From Paucibacter sp963740455 (lineage in GTDB: Bacteria > Pseudomonadota > Gammaproteobacteria > Burkholderiales > Burkholderiaceae_C), in the NCBI GenBank assembly GCA_963740455.1, contig CAVUEF010000013.1:310001-374000 (forward strand): 64,000 nucleotides of DNA, given 5' to 3'. The position numbers and the translations under genes were made by a program. Shown piece after piece: positions 28,269 to 37,323 of this stretch. Each line of letters begins with the position of its first letter. Within the stretch, counting starts at the first letter, position 1. Below the pieces are notes generated by a model that did no database searches, had not been told where the DNA came from, and saw only the letters and a program-made list of their open reading frames with translations.

Positions 28269-29072
28269 ATGAGCATATCGATCAAAACCGGCGCCGAAAT
28301 CGAAGGCATGCGCGTGGCCGGGCGCCTGACTGCCGAAGTACTGGACATGCTGGCGCCGCATGTCAAGCCCGGCGTCACGACCGAGCAACTCGACAAGCTG
28401 GCGCACGACCACATCGTCAACGTGCAGCAAGGCGTACCGGCGCCCTTGAACTATGCGCCGCACGGCTATACGCCGTATCCGAAGTCGATCTGCACCTCGA
28501 TCAACCACCAGGTCTGCCACGGCATTCCGAACGACAAGCCCTTGAAGAACGGCGACATCGTCAACATCGACGTCACCGTCATCAAGGACGGCTGGCACGG
28601 CGACTCGAGCCGCATGTATATCGTGGGCGAGGGATCGATCGCGGCCAAGCGCCTGTGCCACATGACTTACGAGGCGATGTGGAAGGGCATTGAAAAGGTC
28701 AGGCCCGGCATACGCCTGGGCGACATCGGCCACGCGATCCAGACCTTCGCCGAGAACAATGGCTTCTCGATCGTGCGCGAGTTCTGCGGCCACGGCATCG
28801 GCCGCAACTTTCACGAAGAGCCGCAGGTCATGCACTACGGCCGCCCCGGCACCATGGAAGAACTGCTGCCGGGCATGACCTTCACGATCGAGCCGATGGT
28901 GAATGCGGGCCGCCGCGAAATCCGCGAGATGGGCGACGGCTGGACCATTGTCACCAAGGACCGATCGCTTTCGGCACAGTGGGAACACACGATTCTGGTG
29001 ACCGAGACCGGTTATGAGGTGCTGACCCTGTCGGCAGGCAGCCCGGCGGTGCCAGCCTTCGTCGCCGGCTGA
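28269..29072 (+). CDS. map: methionine aminopeptidase, type I
   Basis: Removes N-terminal methionine from new proteins. It has 267 residues. Metal-ligand residues appear in NIDVTVIKDGWHGDSS near residue 97 (two Asp), EFCGHGIGRNFHEEP near 172 (His), TIEPMVNAG near 207 (Glu) and AQWEHTILVT near 237 (Glu). The substrate-positioning His is in SINHQVCHGIP near 80. It is divergent from purL; glnD follows five bases after its stop. Confidence 0.97.
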   Translation: MSISIKTGAEIEGMRVAGRLTAEVLDMLAPHVKPGVTTEQLDKLAHDHIVNVQQGVPAPLNYAPHGYTPYPKSICTSINHQVCHGIPNDKPLKNGDIVNIDVTVIKDGWHGDSSRMYIVGEGSIAAKRLCHMTYEAMWKGIEKVRPGIRLGDIGHAIQTFAENNGFSIVREFCGHGIGRNFHEEPQVMHYGRPGTMEELLPGMTFTIEPMVNAGRREIREMGDGWTIVTKDRSLSAQWEHTILVTETGYEVLTLSAGSPAVPAFVAG

Positions 29073-29077
29073 GCGCC

Positions 29078-31696
29078 ATGGGCCGGCCCGCGTCAGGGCA
29101 GGAGCCCGAGCAAGCCCAGAGCGGCGTGGCCGCATTGCGGCAGAGTTTTCGCCACGGCAAGCAGGCACTGATCGCGAAATTCCGTGACTCGCGCGCCACC
29201 GCACCGGCGGCGCTGCGCCTGCTGCGCGGCTTGAGCCGCCATGTCGACGCGACGCTGCTCGAGTTGTGGCAGCACGCCGTCATGCCGCCCTATGCCTCAC
29301 TGGTGGCGGTGGGCGGATACGGCCGCGGCGAGCTGTTTCCCTACTCCGACGTGGACGTGCTGGTGCTACTGCCGTCAGGCCATGCGCTGACCAACGACGC
29401 AACGCGCGCCTGCATCGAAGGCTTCATCAGCGCTTGCTGGGACATCGGCCTGGAGATCGGCTCATCGGTGCGCACCATCGACGAGTGCCTTCAGGTGAGC
29501 GGGCATGATCTGACGGTGCAAACCGCCCTGCTCGAAGCACGCTATCTGTGCGGCTCGCGCAGCCTGTTTCGCGAGTTTTGCGGCAGGCACAAGCAGATCG
29601 TGGATGTGAAGGCGTTCTTGCGCGGCAAGACGCTGGAAATGCGCCAGCGCCACACCAAGTTCGAAGATACGCCGTATGCGCTCGAACCCAATTGCAAGGA
29701 AAGCCCCGGCGGCCTGCGCGACCTGCAAATCCTGATCTGGGTGGCGCGTGCCGCAGGTCTTGGCAAGACCTGGCCCGAGTTGGCCACGCGCGGTCTGATC
29801 ACGCCGTTCGAGGTCAAACAGTTGCAGCACAACGAGGGCCTGCTGAAGTTGATTCGCGCGCGCCTGCACATGGTGGCCGCGCGGCGCGAAGACCGGCTCG
29901 TGTTCGACCTGCAGGGCAGCGCCGCCGAGAGCTTCGGCTACGCGTCGAGCCAGACCTTGCGCGCCTCTGAACATCTGATGCGACGCTACTACTGGGCCGC
30001 CAAGGCGGTGGCGCAGCTGAACCAGATCCTGATGCTCAATCTCGAGGAACGCATCAACGGCTCGCAGGACGCGCCGATGCGCCCCATCAATGCGCGCTTT
30101 CTGGACCGCTCGGGCATGCTCGAGGTTGCGCGCGACGATCTCTATACCGAACAGCCCCACGCGATTCTGGAGACCTTTCTGGTCTATCAGCAAACGCCCG
30201 GCATCAAGGGTTTGTCGGCGCGCACGCTGCGCGCGCTTTACAACGCACGCGAAGTGATGGGCGCGCAGTTCAGACGTGACCCTCACAACCGCGCCACCTT
30301 CATGCAGATCCTGCAGTCGCACGAGGGCCAGACGCATGCCTTCAGGTTGATGAACCAGACCTCGGTGCTGGGGCGCTATCTGTGGGTGTTTCGCCGCATC
30401 GTCGGGCAGATGCAGCACGATCTGTTCCACGTCTATACGGTCGATCAGCACATCCTGATGGTGCTGCGCAATGTGCGGCGCTTCCTGATTCCGGAGCACG
30501 CGCACGAGTATCCGTTCTTGTCGCAGCTGGCGGCGCAATTCGAGCGCCCGTGGGTACTGTTTGTGGCGGCCTTGTTTCACGATGTCGCCAAGGGGCGCGG
30601 CGGCGACCACAGCGAGCTGGGTGCGGCGGAGGTGCGGCGCTTCTGTCGCGACCACAAGGTCTCCAAGGAAGACACCGCCTTGATTGCCTTCCTGGTCAGA
30701 AGTCATCTCACGATGTCGCGCATTGCGCAAAAGGAAGACCTCTCGGACAGCCATGTGATAGCAGACTTCGCCAAGCTCGCGGGCAATGCGCGCTGGCTGA
30801 CGGCGCTGTACTTGCTGACCGTGGCCGACATTCGCGGCACCAGCCCCAAGGTCTGGAACGCCTGGAAGGGCAAGCTGCTGGAGGACCTCTACCACGCGAC
30901 GCTGCGCGCGCTGGGTGGTGCCAAGCCGAACTTCGATGCCGAAATCGAGGCGTGCAAACAGGAAGCACGTCATCTGCTGGCATTGCATTCGATGCCGCGC
31001 GAGATCGAGACGCCGCTGTGGCAGACGCTGGAGGTGAGCTACTTTGCGCGCCACGACGCCGCCGACATCGCCTGGCACGCACGTGCCTTGTGGCGCCACG
31101 TGCAAAGCACTCAGCCGGTGGTGTGCGCACGCCCTTCTCCCGTGGGCGAGGGATTGCAGGTGCTGGTCTATGCGCCCGATCAGCCCGACCTGTTCGCGCG
31201 CATCTGCGGCTATTTCGACACCGCCAGCTTCAATATTCTGGACGCCAAGATACACACCACCCGCAGCGGCTTCGCGCTCGACACCTTCCAGCTCATCAGT
31301 CCGGACACGGATCTGCAATACCGCGATCTGGTCTCGCTGGTCGAGTCGCAACTGGGCCTGGTGCTGAGCACGCTGGGCCCATTGCCCGAGCCGCGCAAGG
31401 GGAGGCTCTCAAGGCGCGTCAAGTCGTTTCCGGTCACGCCACGCATCTCCTTGCGGCCTGATGAGCGTGGGCAGCGCTGGCTGCTCAGCATCAGTGCCAG
31501 CGACCGCACCGGGCTGCTCTACGAGATTGCGCGGGTGCTGGCGCACCACCATATCAATCTGCAATTGGCCAAGATCACCACCTTGGGTGAGCGCGTCGAA
31601 GACACTTTCCTGATCGATGGTCCGGCCTTGCAGAAGAACAAGATGCAGTTGCAGATCGAGAGCGAACTGCTCGACGCAGCGTCACCAAGCTTATGA
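29078..31696 (+). CDS. glnD: [protein-PII] uridylyltransferase/uridylyl-removing enzyme
   Basis: The nitrogen sensor that uridylylates PII at low glutamine and removes UMP at high glutamine. It has 872 residues. The nucleotidyltransferase domain carries GGYGRGELFPYSDVD near 76-90. A central HD hydrolase domain carries LFHDVAKGRGGDH near 497. Two C-terminal glutamine-sensing ACT domains start near 692 and 800. It follows map by five bases, and its stop overlaps the mnmH start (ATGA). Confidence 0.97.
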   Translation: MGRPASGQEPEQAQSGVAALRQSFRHGKQALIAKFRDSRATAPAALRLLRGLSRHVDATLLELWQHAVMPPYASLVAVGGYGRGELFPYSDVDVLVLLPSGHALTNDATRACIEGFISACWDIGLEIGSSVRTIDECLQVSGHDLTVQTALLEARYLCGSRSLFREFCGRHKQIVDVKAFLRGKTLEMRQRHTKFEDTPYALEPNCKESPGGLRDLQILIWVARAAGLGKTWPELATRGLITPFEVKQLQHNEGLLKLIRARLHMVAARREDRLVFDLQGSAAESFGYASSQTLRASEHLMRRYYWAAKAVAQLNQILMLNLEERINGSQDAPMRPINARFLDRSGMLEVARDDLYTEQPHAILETFLVYQQTPGIKGLSARTLRALYNAREVMGAQFRRDPHNRATFMQILQSHEGQTHAFRLMNQTSVLGRYLWVFRRIVGQMQHDLFHVYTVDQHILMVLRNVRRFLIPEHAHEYPFLSQLAAQFERPWVLFVAALFHDVAKGRGGDHSELGAAEVRRFCRDHKVSKEDTALIAFLVRSHLTMSRIAQKEDLSDSHVIADFAKLAGNARWLTALYLLTVADIRGTSPKVWNAWKGKLLEDLYHATLRALGGAKPNFDAEIEACKQEARHLLALHSMPREIETPLWQTLEVSYFARHDAADIAWHARALWRHVQSTQPVVCARPSPVGEGLQVLVYAPDQPDLFARICGYFDTASFNILDAKIHTTRSGFALDTFQLISPDTDLQYRDLVSLVESQLGLVLSTLGPLPEPRKGRLSRRVKSFPVTPRISLRPDERGQRWLLSISASDRTGLLYEIARVLAHHHINLQLAKITTLGERVEDTFLIDGPALQKNKMQLQIESELLDAASPSL

Positions 31697-32748
31697 GCTG
31701 CACCCCCATCGCGATTGCCGAGGCGCTGGCCTCCCACTTCGACGCCATCATCGACGTGCGTTCGCCGGCCGAGTTTGCCGACGACCACTTGCCGGGCGCG
31801 GTGAACTGGCCGGTGCTGAGCGATGAGCAGCGCCACATTGTCGGCACGCTCTACAAACAGGTCTCGGCGCTCGAAGCACGCAAGGTGGGCGGCGCGATGG
31901 TGGCGCGCAATATCGCCGACCATCTGGATCGCCAGTCGGCGTCGATGCACAAGGGCTGGAAGCCGCTGGTGTACTGCTGGCGCGGCGGCCAGCGCTCGGG
32001 TGTGATGGCGTGGTACCTGGGACAGCTGGGCTTCAACAGCCGCCAGCTCACCGGTGGCTACAAGGCCTTTCGCGCCCTGGTCCGACACGAGCTTGAGAAC
32101 CTGGCCATCAGGCCAGAGTTGCGCGTGCTGTGCGGTCGCACCGGTACCGGCAAGACCCGCTTGCTGGGTGCGCTGCGCAACGAGGGGGCGCAGGTGCTGG
32201 ACCTCGAAGGTCTGGCCTGTCACCGCGGTTCGGTGCTGGGCGGTCTGCCGAACTCCAGCCAGCCTACCCAGAAGCGTTTCGAAACCTTGATCTGGCAAGC
32301 CCTGCGTGACACTGAGCTCAGCCGACCCGTCTATCTGGAAAGCGAAAGCCGCAAGATCGGCCAGCTGCGCGTCCCCGAAAAGCTGCACGAGTCCATGCGC
32401 AGCCTGGGCCGCTGCTGGTGGGTCGAATTGCCCGAGTCGGCGCGTGTGCAATTGCTGCTCGAGGACTACCAGCATTTCATCCAGGACGTGGAAGGCTTTT
32501 GCGCCCAGCTCGACTGCCTGATCGAGCTGCGCGGCAGGGACACGGTGGCACGCTGGCAGCAGCAGGCCCGCGAGGGCCTGTGGAGCGAGGTGTTTGCCGA
32601 CCTGATGCGCGAACACTACGACCCGGGTTATCAGCGCTCGTTGCGTCAGAGCTACCCCTTGTTGGAGCAAGCCCCCGTGCTCGCCCTGAACGACGCCAGC
32701 CCGGCCAGCCTGACGCAGGCCGCGCGCGCGCTGCTGGCTCAGGCCTGA
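31693..32748 (+). CDS. mnmH: tRNA 2-selenouridine synthase
   Basis: Replaces sulfur by selenium (via a geranylated intermediate) at wobble 2-thiouridine of some tRNAs, using selenophosphate. It has 351 residues. An N-terminal rhodanese domain has the active-site Cys95 in VYCWRGGQRSG, and a P-loop GRTGTGKT lies near 148-155. No selD or selAB is in the window. The start codon overlaps the glnD stop, so the two are coupled. Older names are SelU and YbbB. Confidence 0.93.
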   Translation: MSCTPIAIAEALASHFDAIIDVRSPAEFADDHLPGAVNWPVLSDEQRHIVGTLYKQVSALEARKVGGAMVARNIADHLDRQSASMHKGWKPLVYCWRGGQRSGVMAWYLGQLGFNSRQLTGGYKAFRALVRHELENLAIRPELRVLCGRTGTGKTRLLGALRNEGAQVLDLEGLACHRGSVLGGLPNSSQPTQKRFETLIWQALRDTELSRPVYLESESRKIGQLRVPEKLHESMRSLGRCWWVELPESARVQLLLEDYQHFIQDVEGFCAQLDCLIELRGRDTVARWQQQAREGLWSEVFADLMREHYDPGYQRSLRQSYPLLEQAPVLALNDASPASLTQAARALLAQA

Positions 32749-32961
32749 GACTGATCCGGGCGCCGGCACGGTGCCTCGGCACTGCCTTTGACGAGGCGAG
32801 GCGGCCCAGCGGCGGGTAGAAAATTCCCAGACCGGTTGAAGATTTCGGCAAAGCGGTCGATAAGGCTTCCAGCAAGGCGCCATTTCGCATCAGGGCGCCG
32901 CAACGGGCCCACTGCAGCGTGCAACCCTGCCCGACACCTCTTCTCTGAACGGTAGCTCATC

Positions 32962-33549
32962 ATGAGTCTGAACGGTTTACCTGTCGTCGCGCGGCCCGCC
33001 CAAGCCAAGACCCCCCCTGCCGGAACACCGATCAGCATCCCCTTGTCGGGCCAGAAACATGGCAAGAACCTTGCGTACGACAGCGACAGGGAAAAAGGCG
33101 GCCGGCGCCGCAATGGGGGCCGCCATGGCGGCGGCGGCCTGGCCGATGCCATGTACAAGAGCCTCAGACAATTGGGGCTGGGCGCGGGCATCAGTGCCGC
33201 GTCGGCAGCCAATGACGGTGTCGCCATCCAGCGCAGAACGAATATGGGGCAATTGATGCAGACCTTGTTTCAGTCGGTGCAAGCGCATTCGCCCACGCTC
33301 GCCAATGGCAACGCTTCGAGTTTCGCTGGGGCGCTGGCGTGCGTCACCGCGCAGCTCGCCGAGGATGACTCGCTGCGGCTTGCGCTCGAGCGCGTGCTGC
33401 TGGATCTGCACAAGGCTCAACCAGGCAGCGCCAAAGCCAAAACTGCGCCACCCACGCCGCTTGATCTGATGATCGCCTTGCAACGCAATCTGAGTGTCCA
33501 GACGACCGCCGTGCATGCCATGGGCAATGTCGTGAATTCCCGCGCCTGA
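32962..33549 (+). CDS. hypothetical protein, 195 residues
   Basis: Not recognised. The N-terminal third is basic and Gly/Arg-rich (GGRRRNGGRHGGGG near residue 45) and looks disordered. The rest is predicted helical, with several Leu/Ala-rich stretches (MGQLMQTLFQSVQAH near 95 and LRLALERVLLDLHKA near 140). No signal peptide or membrane helix. The ribosome site before the ATG is weak. It lies 213 bases after mnmH, a gap in which I see nothing, and converges with the DUF3501 gene. Coding potential is plausible but unproven. Confidence 0.5.
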   Translation: MSLNGLPVVARPAQAKTPPAGTPISIPLSGQKHGKNLAYDSDREKGGRRRNGGRHGGGGLADAMYKSLRQLGLGAGISAASAANDGVAIQRRTNMGQLMQTLFQSVQAHSPTLANGNASSFAGALACVTAQLAEDDSLRLALERVLLDLHKAQPGSAKAKTAPPTPLDLMIALQRNLSVQTTAVHAMGNVVNSRA

Positions 33550-33577
33550 CGGGCCCCGCGCGGTCTGAAGTGCAGCT

Positions 33578-34160
33578 TCAGGCGCGCAGATCGCCCGCCA
33601 GGTCGGCCAAAGTTTCGGGGGCGATCTGCACATGGGCCGGGTAGTGCGGGTGATCGCATCCCAGCTTGGCCTGCGCCCCCGCCAGCAAAGCCTGGCGCGC
33701 GGCCAGCGCAAACTCGAACCGCACGAAGTGCACCGCCGAGGTCTTTTCGTCGTTCTCGCGGTCCAGGTCTTCGTCGGCAATCGCGTACACGCGCGGCTGG
33801 CCCTCGACTTCGACAAACAGGCGGTCTTCGACGCCGATCAACCTGGCGAGCTCGCGCTTGCGCTCGTGCGGGTCTGGATACTCGATCAGCAGCGTCGCCT
33901 TCCAGTTCGTGCCATCGGGCACCAGCGGCGCGTAGACGTCGATCTCGCCTTGAATGCCCTCCTCTTCGAAAATCTCTCTCGATGCGCAGCATCTCCTGTA
34001 TCTGGTAGCGCACGGTCTGTTCGTCTTCGAACTGGAGATTGAAGTGTTCGCCCAGGCGCACGCTGCGCAGGCGCCGGTGCGCCATCACGTCAAGCTTGTG
34101 CTCTTTGCGGTATTTCGTGTAAGCCTCAAGGCTCATCAGACTGTCTGGCGCAATGCGCAT
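33578..34160 (-). CDS. DUF3501 family protein, with a one-base frameshift
   Basis: DUF3501 proteins of about 190 residues accompany rubrerythrin and a heterodisulfide-reductase-like Fe-S protein in many proteobacteria; their function is not known. The N-terminal frame from the ATG at 34160 (MRIAPDSLMSLEAYTKYRKE) is lost at an AG-repeat at 33973-33980. The family sequence resumes in another frame (IFEEEGIQGEIDVYAPLVPDG) and continues to 33578. One surplus base explains the break. Corrected length is about 193 residues. It is the third gene of the rubrerythrin operon. Confidence 0.85.
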
Positions 34161-34185
34161 ATGAATTCTCCGTCTCACAAAGTCA

Positions 34186-35538
34186 TCAACTCAGGCCGTA
34201 GGCAATTCTCAGCAGGCTCAAGGGATGCTGCAACTGCCTTGCAGGCGTGCCCGCCTGCGCCATGCCCTGGGCGATATGGTGGCCAGCCAGCGCACAGTCG
34301 CTGCTGATGAAGTCGGGCTCGTCCTTGGCCATGGCCTTGAACACGGGCTTGCCGATCTTCATCGCGATCGGGTGAAACCGGGTCTTCACGCCGTAAGTGC
34401 CGGCGTGGCCCGAGCAGCGCTCAACCGTGTTGAGCTGAACCTGCACGGTCTGGCCGATCAGCTTGAACATCTCTTCGGTCTTCTTGCCGATCTTCTGCAC
34501 CCGGCCGTGGCAGGGGATGTGGTAGCTGACGCGACCCAAAGCGGCCTTGAAATCAAGCTTGAGCAAGCCGTCCTTGTGGCGCGCCATCAGGTATTCGAAG
34601 GGATCGAACATGGCTTGCATCACCGCCTGCGTGTCGGCGCAGTCGGGATACATCAGCGGCAATTCCTGCTTGAACATCAGGGTGCAGCTCGGAATCGCGC
34701 TCAGGATCGCATAGCCCTCTTTGGCATAGCGGGCCAGCACCGGCATATTCGCCTGCTTGTGCTGCGCCACCGACTCCAGATCGCCGAGCTCGAGCTTGGG
34801 CATGCCGCAACAGCTTTCCTTCTCGACGATGACATAGGGGATCGCGTTGTGCTCGAGCACCTTGATCAGATCGAAGCCGATGCCGGGCTCGTTGTAGTTG
34901 ACGTAGCAGGTCGAAAAAATCGCCACCTTGCCCGGCGTGCGTGCGCCGTTCGTGACCACCGTCACTGAGCCTTGCGACTGCGCGCTCCAGCGAAAGCGCT
35001 GGCTTGCCAAGGCGGGCATCCAGGCCTCGGGGTGCACGCCCAGGGCCTTGTCCATCAGCTTGCGCGCGACGCCGGTCCGGTTCACCGCGTTGACGGTCTG
35101 CACCACCACCGGTATGCCGGCGAACTGGCCATGCACATCGGTCGAGGCCAGAAAGCGCTCGCCCATCCCGACCTCGCCCTTCTTGAACTTGATCGCCTTG
35201 GCCCTGAGCATGGTGTGCGGGAAGTCCACGTTCCAGGCGTGCGGTGGCACATACGGACATTTGGTCATGTAGCACAGGTCGCACAGATAGCACTGGTCGA
35301 CGACCTTCCAGAAGTCCCCCTTGGCCACCGCATCGACCTCGCCGGTCTTGCCCTCGTCGATCAGGTCGAACAGCGTAGGGAATGCGTGGCACAGACTGAC
35401 GCAGCGTCTGCAGCCGTGGCAAATGTCGAAGATGCGCTCCAACTCGTGCAGGCACTTGCCCTCGTCGTAGAAGTCGGGGTTCTGCCAATCCAGCGGGTGC
35501 CGGGTGGGCGCTTCGAGATTGCCTTCACGCGTACTCAT
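34186..35538 (-). CDS. heterodisulfide reductase-related Fe-S protein (GlpC/CCG type)
   Basis: A 450-residue cytosolic iron-sulfur protein. N-terminal ferredoxin-like cysteine clusters are ICHGCRRCVSLCHAFP near residue 40 and CYLCDLCYMTKCP near 85. Two CCG-like domains follow, with STCYVNYNEPGIG and ESCCGMPKLELGD near 230-270, then CHGRVQK and RCSGHAGTYG near 350-380. The start MSTREGNLEAP (35538) is chosen over longer frames. It lies between rubrerythrin and DUF3501, so it probably passes electrons to the rubrerythrin peroxidase; that role is inference. Confidence 0.88.
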   Translation of the reverse strand: MSTREGNLEAPTRHPLDWQNPDFYDEGKCLHELERIFDICHGCRRCVSLCHAFPTLFDLIDEGKTGEVDAVAKGDFWKVVDQCYLCDLCYMTKCPYVPPHAWNVDFPHTMLRAKAIKFKKGEVGMGERFLASTDVHGQFAGIPVVVQTVNAVNRTGVARKLMDKALGVHPEAWMPALASQRFRWSAQSQGSVTVVTNGARTPGKVAIFSTCYVNYNEPGIGFDLIKVLEHNAIPYVIVEKESCCGMPKLELGDLESVAQHKQANMPVLARYAKEGYAILSAIPSCTLMFKQELPLMYPDCADTQAVMQAMFDPFEYLMARHKDGLLKLDFKAALGRVSYHIPCHGRVQKIGKKTEEMFKLIGQTVQVQLNTVERCSGHAGTYGVKTRFHPIAMKIGKPVFKAMAKDEPDFISSDCALAGHHIAQGMAQAGTPARQLQHPLSLLRIAYGLS

Positions 35539-35646
35539 GGTAGGCCTTCGCTCATTCGAGTTTGTTGTTCCGCTGCTGCTCGTGGCTTGATGTGACTGCG
35601 GCGCCCAAGAGCGCCGCATCACGGTTCAAATGCCAACGCCGGTCAA

Positions 35647-36066
35647 TCAGTCGACCAAGGCGTCGAGTGCCTTCTGATAGCGGTTCGCATGCGAGCGCTC
35701 GGCCTTGGCCAGCGTCTCGAACCAGCTGGCGATCTCATCAAAGCCCTCGTCGCGCGCGGTCTTGGCCATGCCCGGGTACATGTCGGTGTACTCGTGCGTT
35801 TCGCCCGCGACCGCGGCGGCCAGATTCTGGCGGCTGCTGCCAATGGGCAAACCGGTGGCCGGGTCACCCGTGGCCTCGAGAAACTCGAGGTGGCCGTGCG
35901 CATGGCCGGTCTCGCCCTCGGCGGTCGAGCGGAATAGCGCAGCGACGTCGTTCTGGCCCTCGATGTCCGCCTTGTTTGCAAAATACAGATACCGGCGGTT
36001 GGCCTGAGATTCGCCCGCAAAGGCGTCCTTCAGGTGTTGCTCGGTCTTCGATCCTTTCAAGCCCAT
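35647..36066 (-). CDS. rubrerythrin
   Basis: A 139-residue ferritin-like di-iron protein that reduces hydrogen peroxide. Iron-ligand Glu/His patterns lie in FAGESQANRRYL near residue 16, STAEGETGHAHGHLEF near 48, AGETHEYTDMYPGMA near 85 and AKAERSHANRY near 120. There is no C-terminal rubredoxin domain, so electrons must come from a partner. The start MGLKGSKTEQHL (36066) follows a GGAGAG ribosome site. First gene of a three-gene operon with an OxyR-like site at its promoter. Confidence 0.92.
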   Translation of the reverse strand: MGLKGSKTEQHLKDAFAGESQANRRYLYFANKADIEGQNDVAALFRSTAEGETGHAHGHLEFLEATGDPATGLPIGSSRQNLAAAVAGETHEYTDMYPGMAKTARDEGFDEIASWFETLAKAERSHANRYQKALDALVD

Positions 36067-36145
36067 GATCGCTCTCCATTGGAAGTTCGGGGTGGTGTCC
36101 ATCTGCGGCGGCCGACTCGAAGTCAGGCGAATACCGCAGCGGGCA

Positions 36146-36210
36146 AAGGTAACTCACTGCGGGGCCGCGTGCAATACAAACCCTTTATGCGCGTCATAGC
36201 CGAGCGCTAT
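36146..36210 (-). promoter_or_regulatory. rubrerythrin promoter with an OxyR-like operator
   Basis: On the minus strand TTGCAC (36169-36174) and TACCTT (36146-36151) are exactly 17 bases apart. Directly upstream, in plus-strand reading, four tetramers are spaced by 7 bases each: ATAC (36174), TTAT (36185), ATAG (36196), CTAT (36207-36210). This matches 14 of 16 positions of the OxyR consensus ATAG-N7-CTAT-N7-ATAG-N7-CTAT. The operator abuts the -35 box, the position expected for activation. Confidence 0.68.
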
Positions 36211-36220
36211 GTGAGGCAGC

Positions 36221-37075
36221 TCAATGCAGTCCCAACAATTGTTTCGTCAGCGCATGGCTGCGTCCCTCGGGGTCGGCGAGGTCATGCAGGATATTCAGAT
36301 GGTGACGGCCTGCGATCTGCTCGCACACCGGCACAGTCGTGGCACCCCAGGCTTGGCGGATCAGCTCGTTCTGGCGCAGGAATTCTTCGCTCTCCAATGC
36401 GCCCGCCACGGCGTACAAGGGCCCTTTGGGTGCGGGCAAACAGGCCGGGCTGAGCTTTTCGACCCAGGCCGGTGTCAGCCTCAGATCGTCTTGCAGGAAC
36501 GGCGTGTGAAGCAGCGGCGCAAGGTCATGCACGCCCGAGATCGAGAGCGCGCCTTTCACCAGCCGCGCGGGCAGGTCGCGCGCGAGCAGCTTCCATTGAC
36601 AGCACAGCAACATGGCGGCCAAGTGCCCGCCCGCCGAGTGGCCCACCACCACGATGCGCTTCGGATCGCCGCCATAGCTGGCCGCATGGCGATAGACCCA
36701 GACCAGCGCATGCACGGTTTGCAGCACGATCTGGTCGATGCTCACGGCCGGACACAGCGCGTAATTGGGCAGCACCACCTGGGCGCCCTCGGCCGCGAAC
36801 GATGCGGCCAAAAAGGAGTGATCCGACTTGTCCAACGAGCGCCAATAGCCACCGTGGATGAACACCAGCACCGGCGCCTTGGCGCCTTGCGCCGGAAAGA
36901 CGTCGAGCCGCTCGGCCGGCCCCTCGCCATAGGCGAGATCCAGATGGCACAGTGACTGCGCACGCGTCAACTCGGAAGCGCGCTTCCAACGCTCGAAAAT
37001 AGCCGCGTGATCGGGAATGCGCGCACGGTTGTTGTATTGCACGTCAAGCCAGGCCGAATCAGGATGAGGTGTCAT
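36221..37075 (-). CDS. alpha/beta hydrolase, kynurenine-formamidase-like
   Basis: A 284-residue alpha/beta-hydrolase. The oxyanion motif is FIHGGYWRSLDKSD near residue 73, as in arylformamidases and related carboxylesterases. The nucleophile is in VVGHSAGGHLAAM near 145, and the catalytic His is probably in AGRHHLNILHDLAD near 260. No signal peptide. The nearest tryptophan genes are trpB/trpF, far away, and there are no kynurenine-pathway neighbours, so the substrate stays open. The next gene in the same direction is the rubrerythrin operon, with its own promoter. Confidence 0.82.
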   Translation of the reverse strand: MTPHPDSAWLDVQYNNRARIPDHAAIFERWKRASELTRAQSLCHLDLAYGEGPAERLDVFPAQGAKAPVLVFIHGGYWRSLDKSDHSFLAASFAAEGAQVVLPNYALCPAVSIDQIVLQTVHALVWVYRHAASYGGDPKRIVVVGHSAGGHLAAMLLCCQWKLLARDLPARLVKGALSISGVHDLAPLLHTPFLQDDLRLTPAWVEKLSPACLPAPKGPLYAVAGALESEEFLRQNELIRQAWGATTVPVCEQIAGRHHLNILHDLADPEGRSHALTKQLLGLH

Positions 37076-37323
37076 GGGTGCTCACTGCTTGGGGTGAATA
37101 GGGGCTTCGACGCGTCGCCAGCCGATCTGGCGGGCAGCTTGCTGCAAGGGATTTGTCTTCGCTGCCGAATCGATGCGCTGCAATGCGGCAGACTCATCGG
37201 GCGATGTTGAACTGTAAACTCTTGCGCTTCCCGTCGGTGCCGCCTGACCTTGGTCACGCGGCCGCTTTCGAAACCAGGTGTTGTCCGGTGCGTCCTGGCG
37301 CCGCTCGTCCAGAAGGGTTGTGC

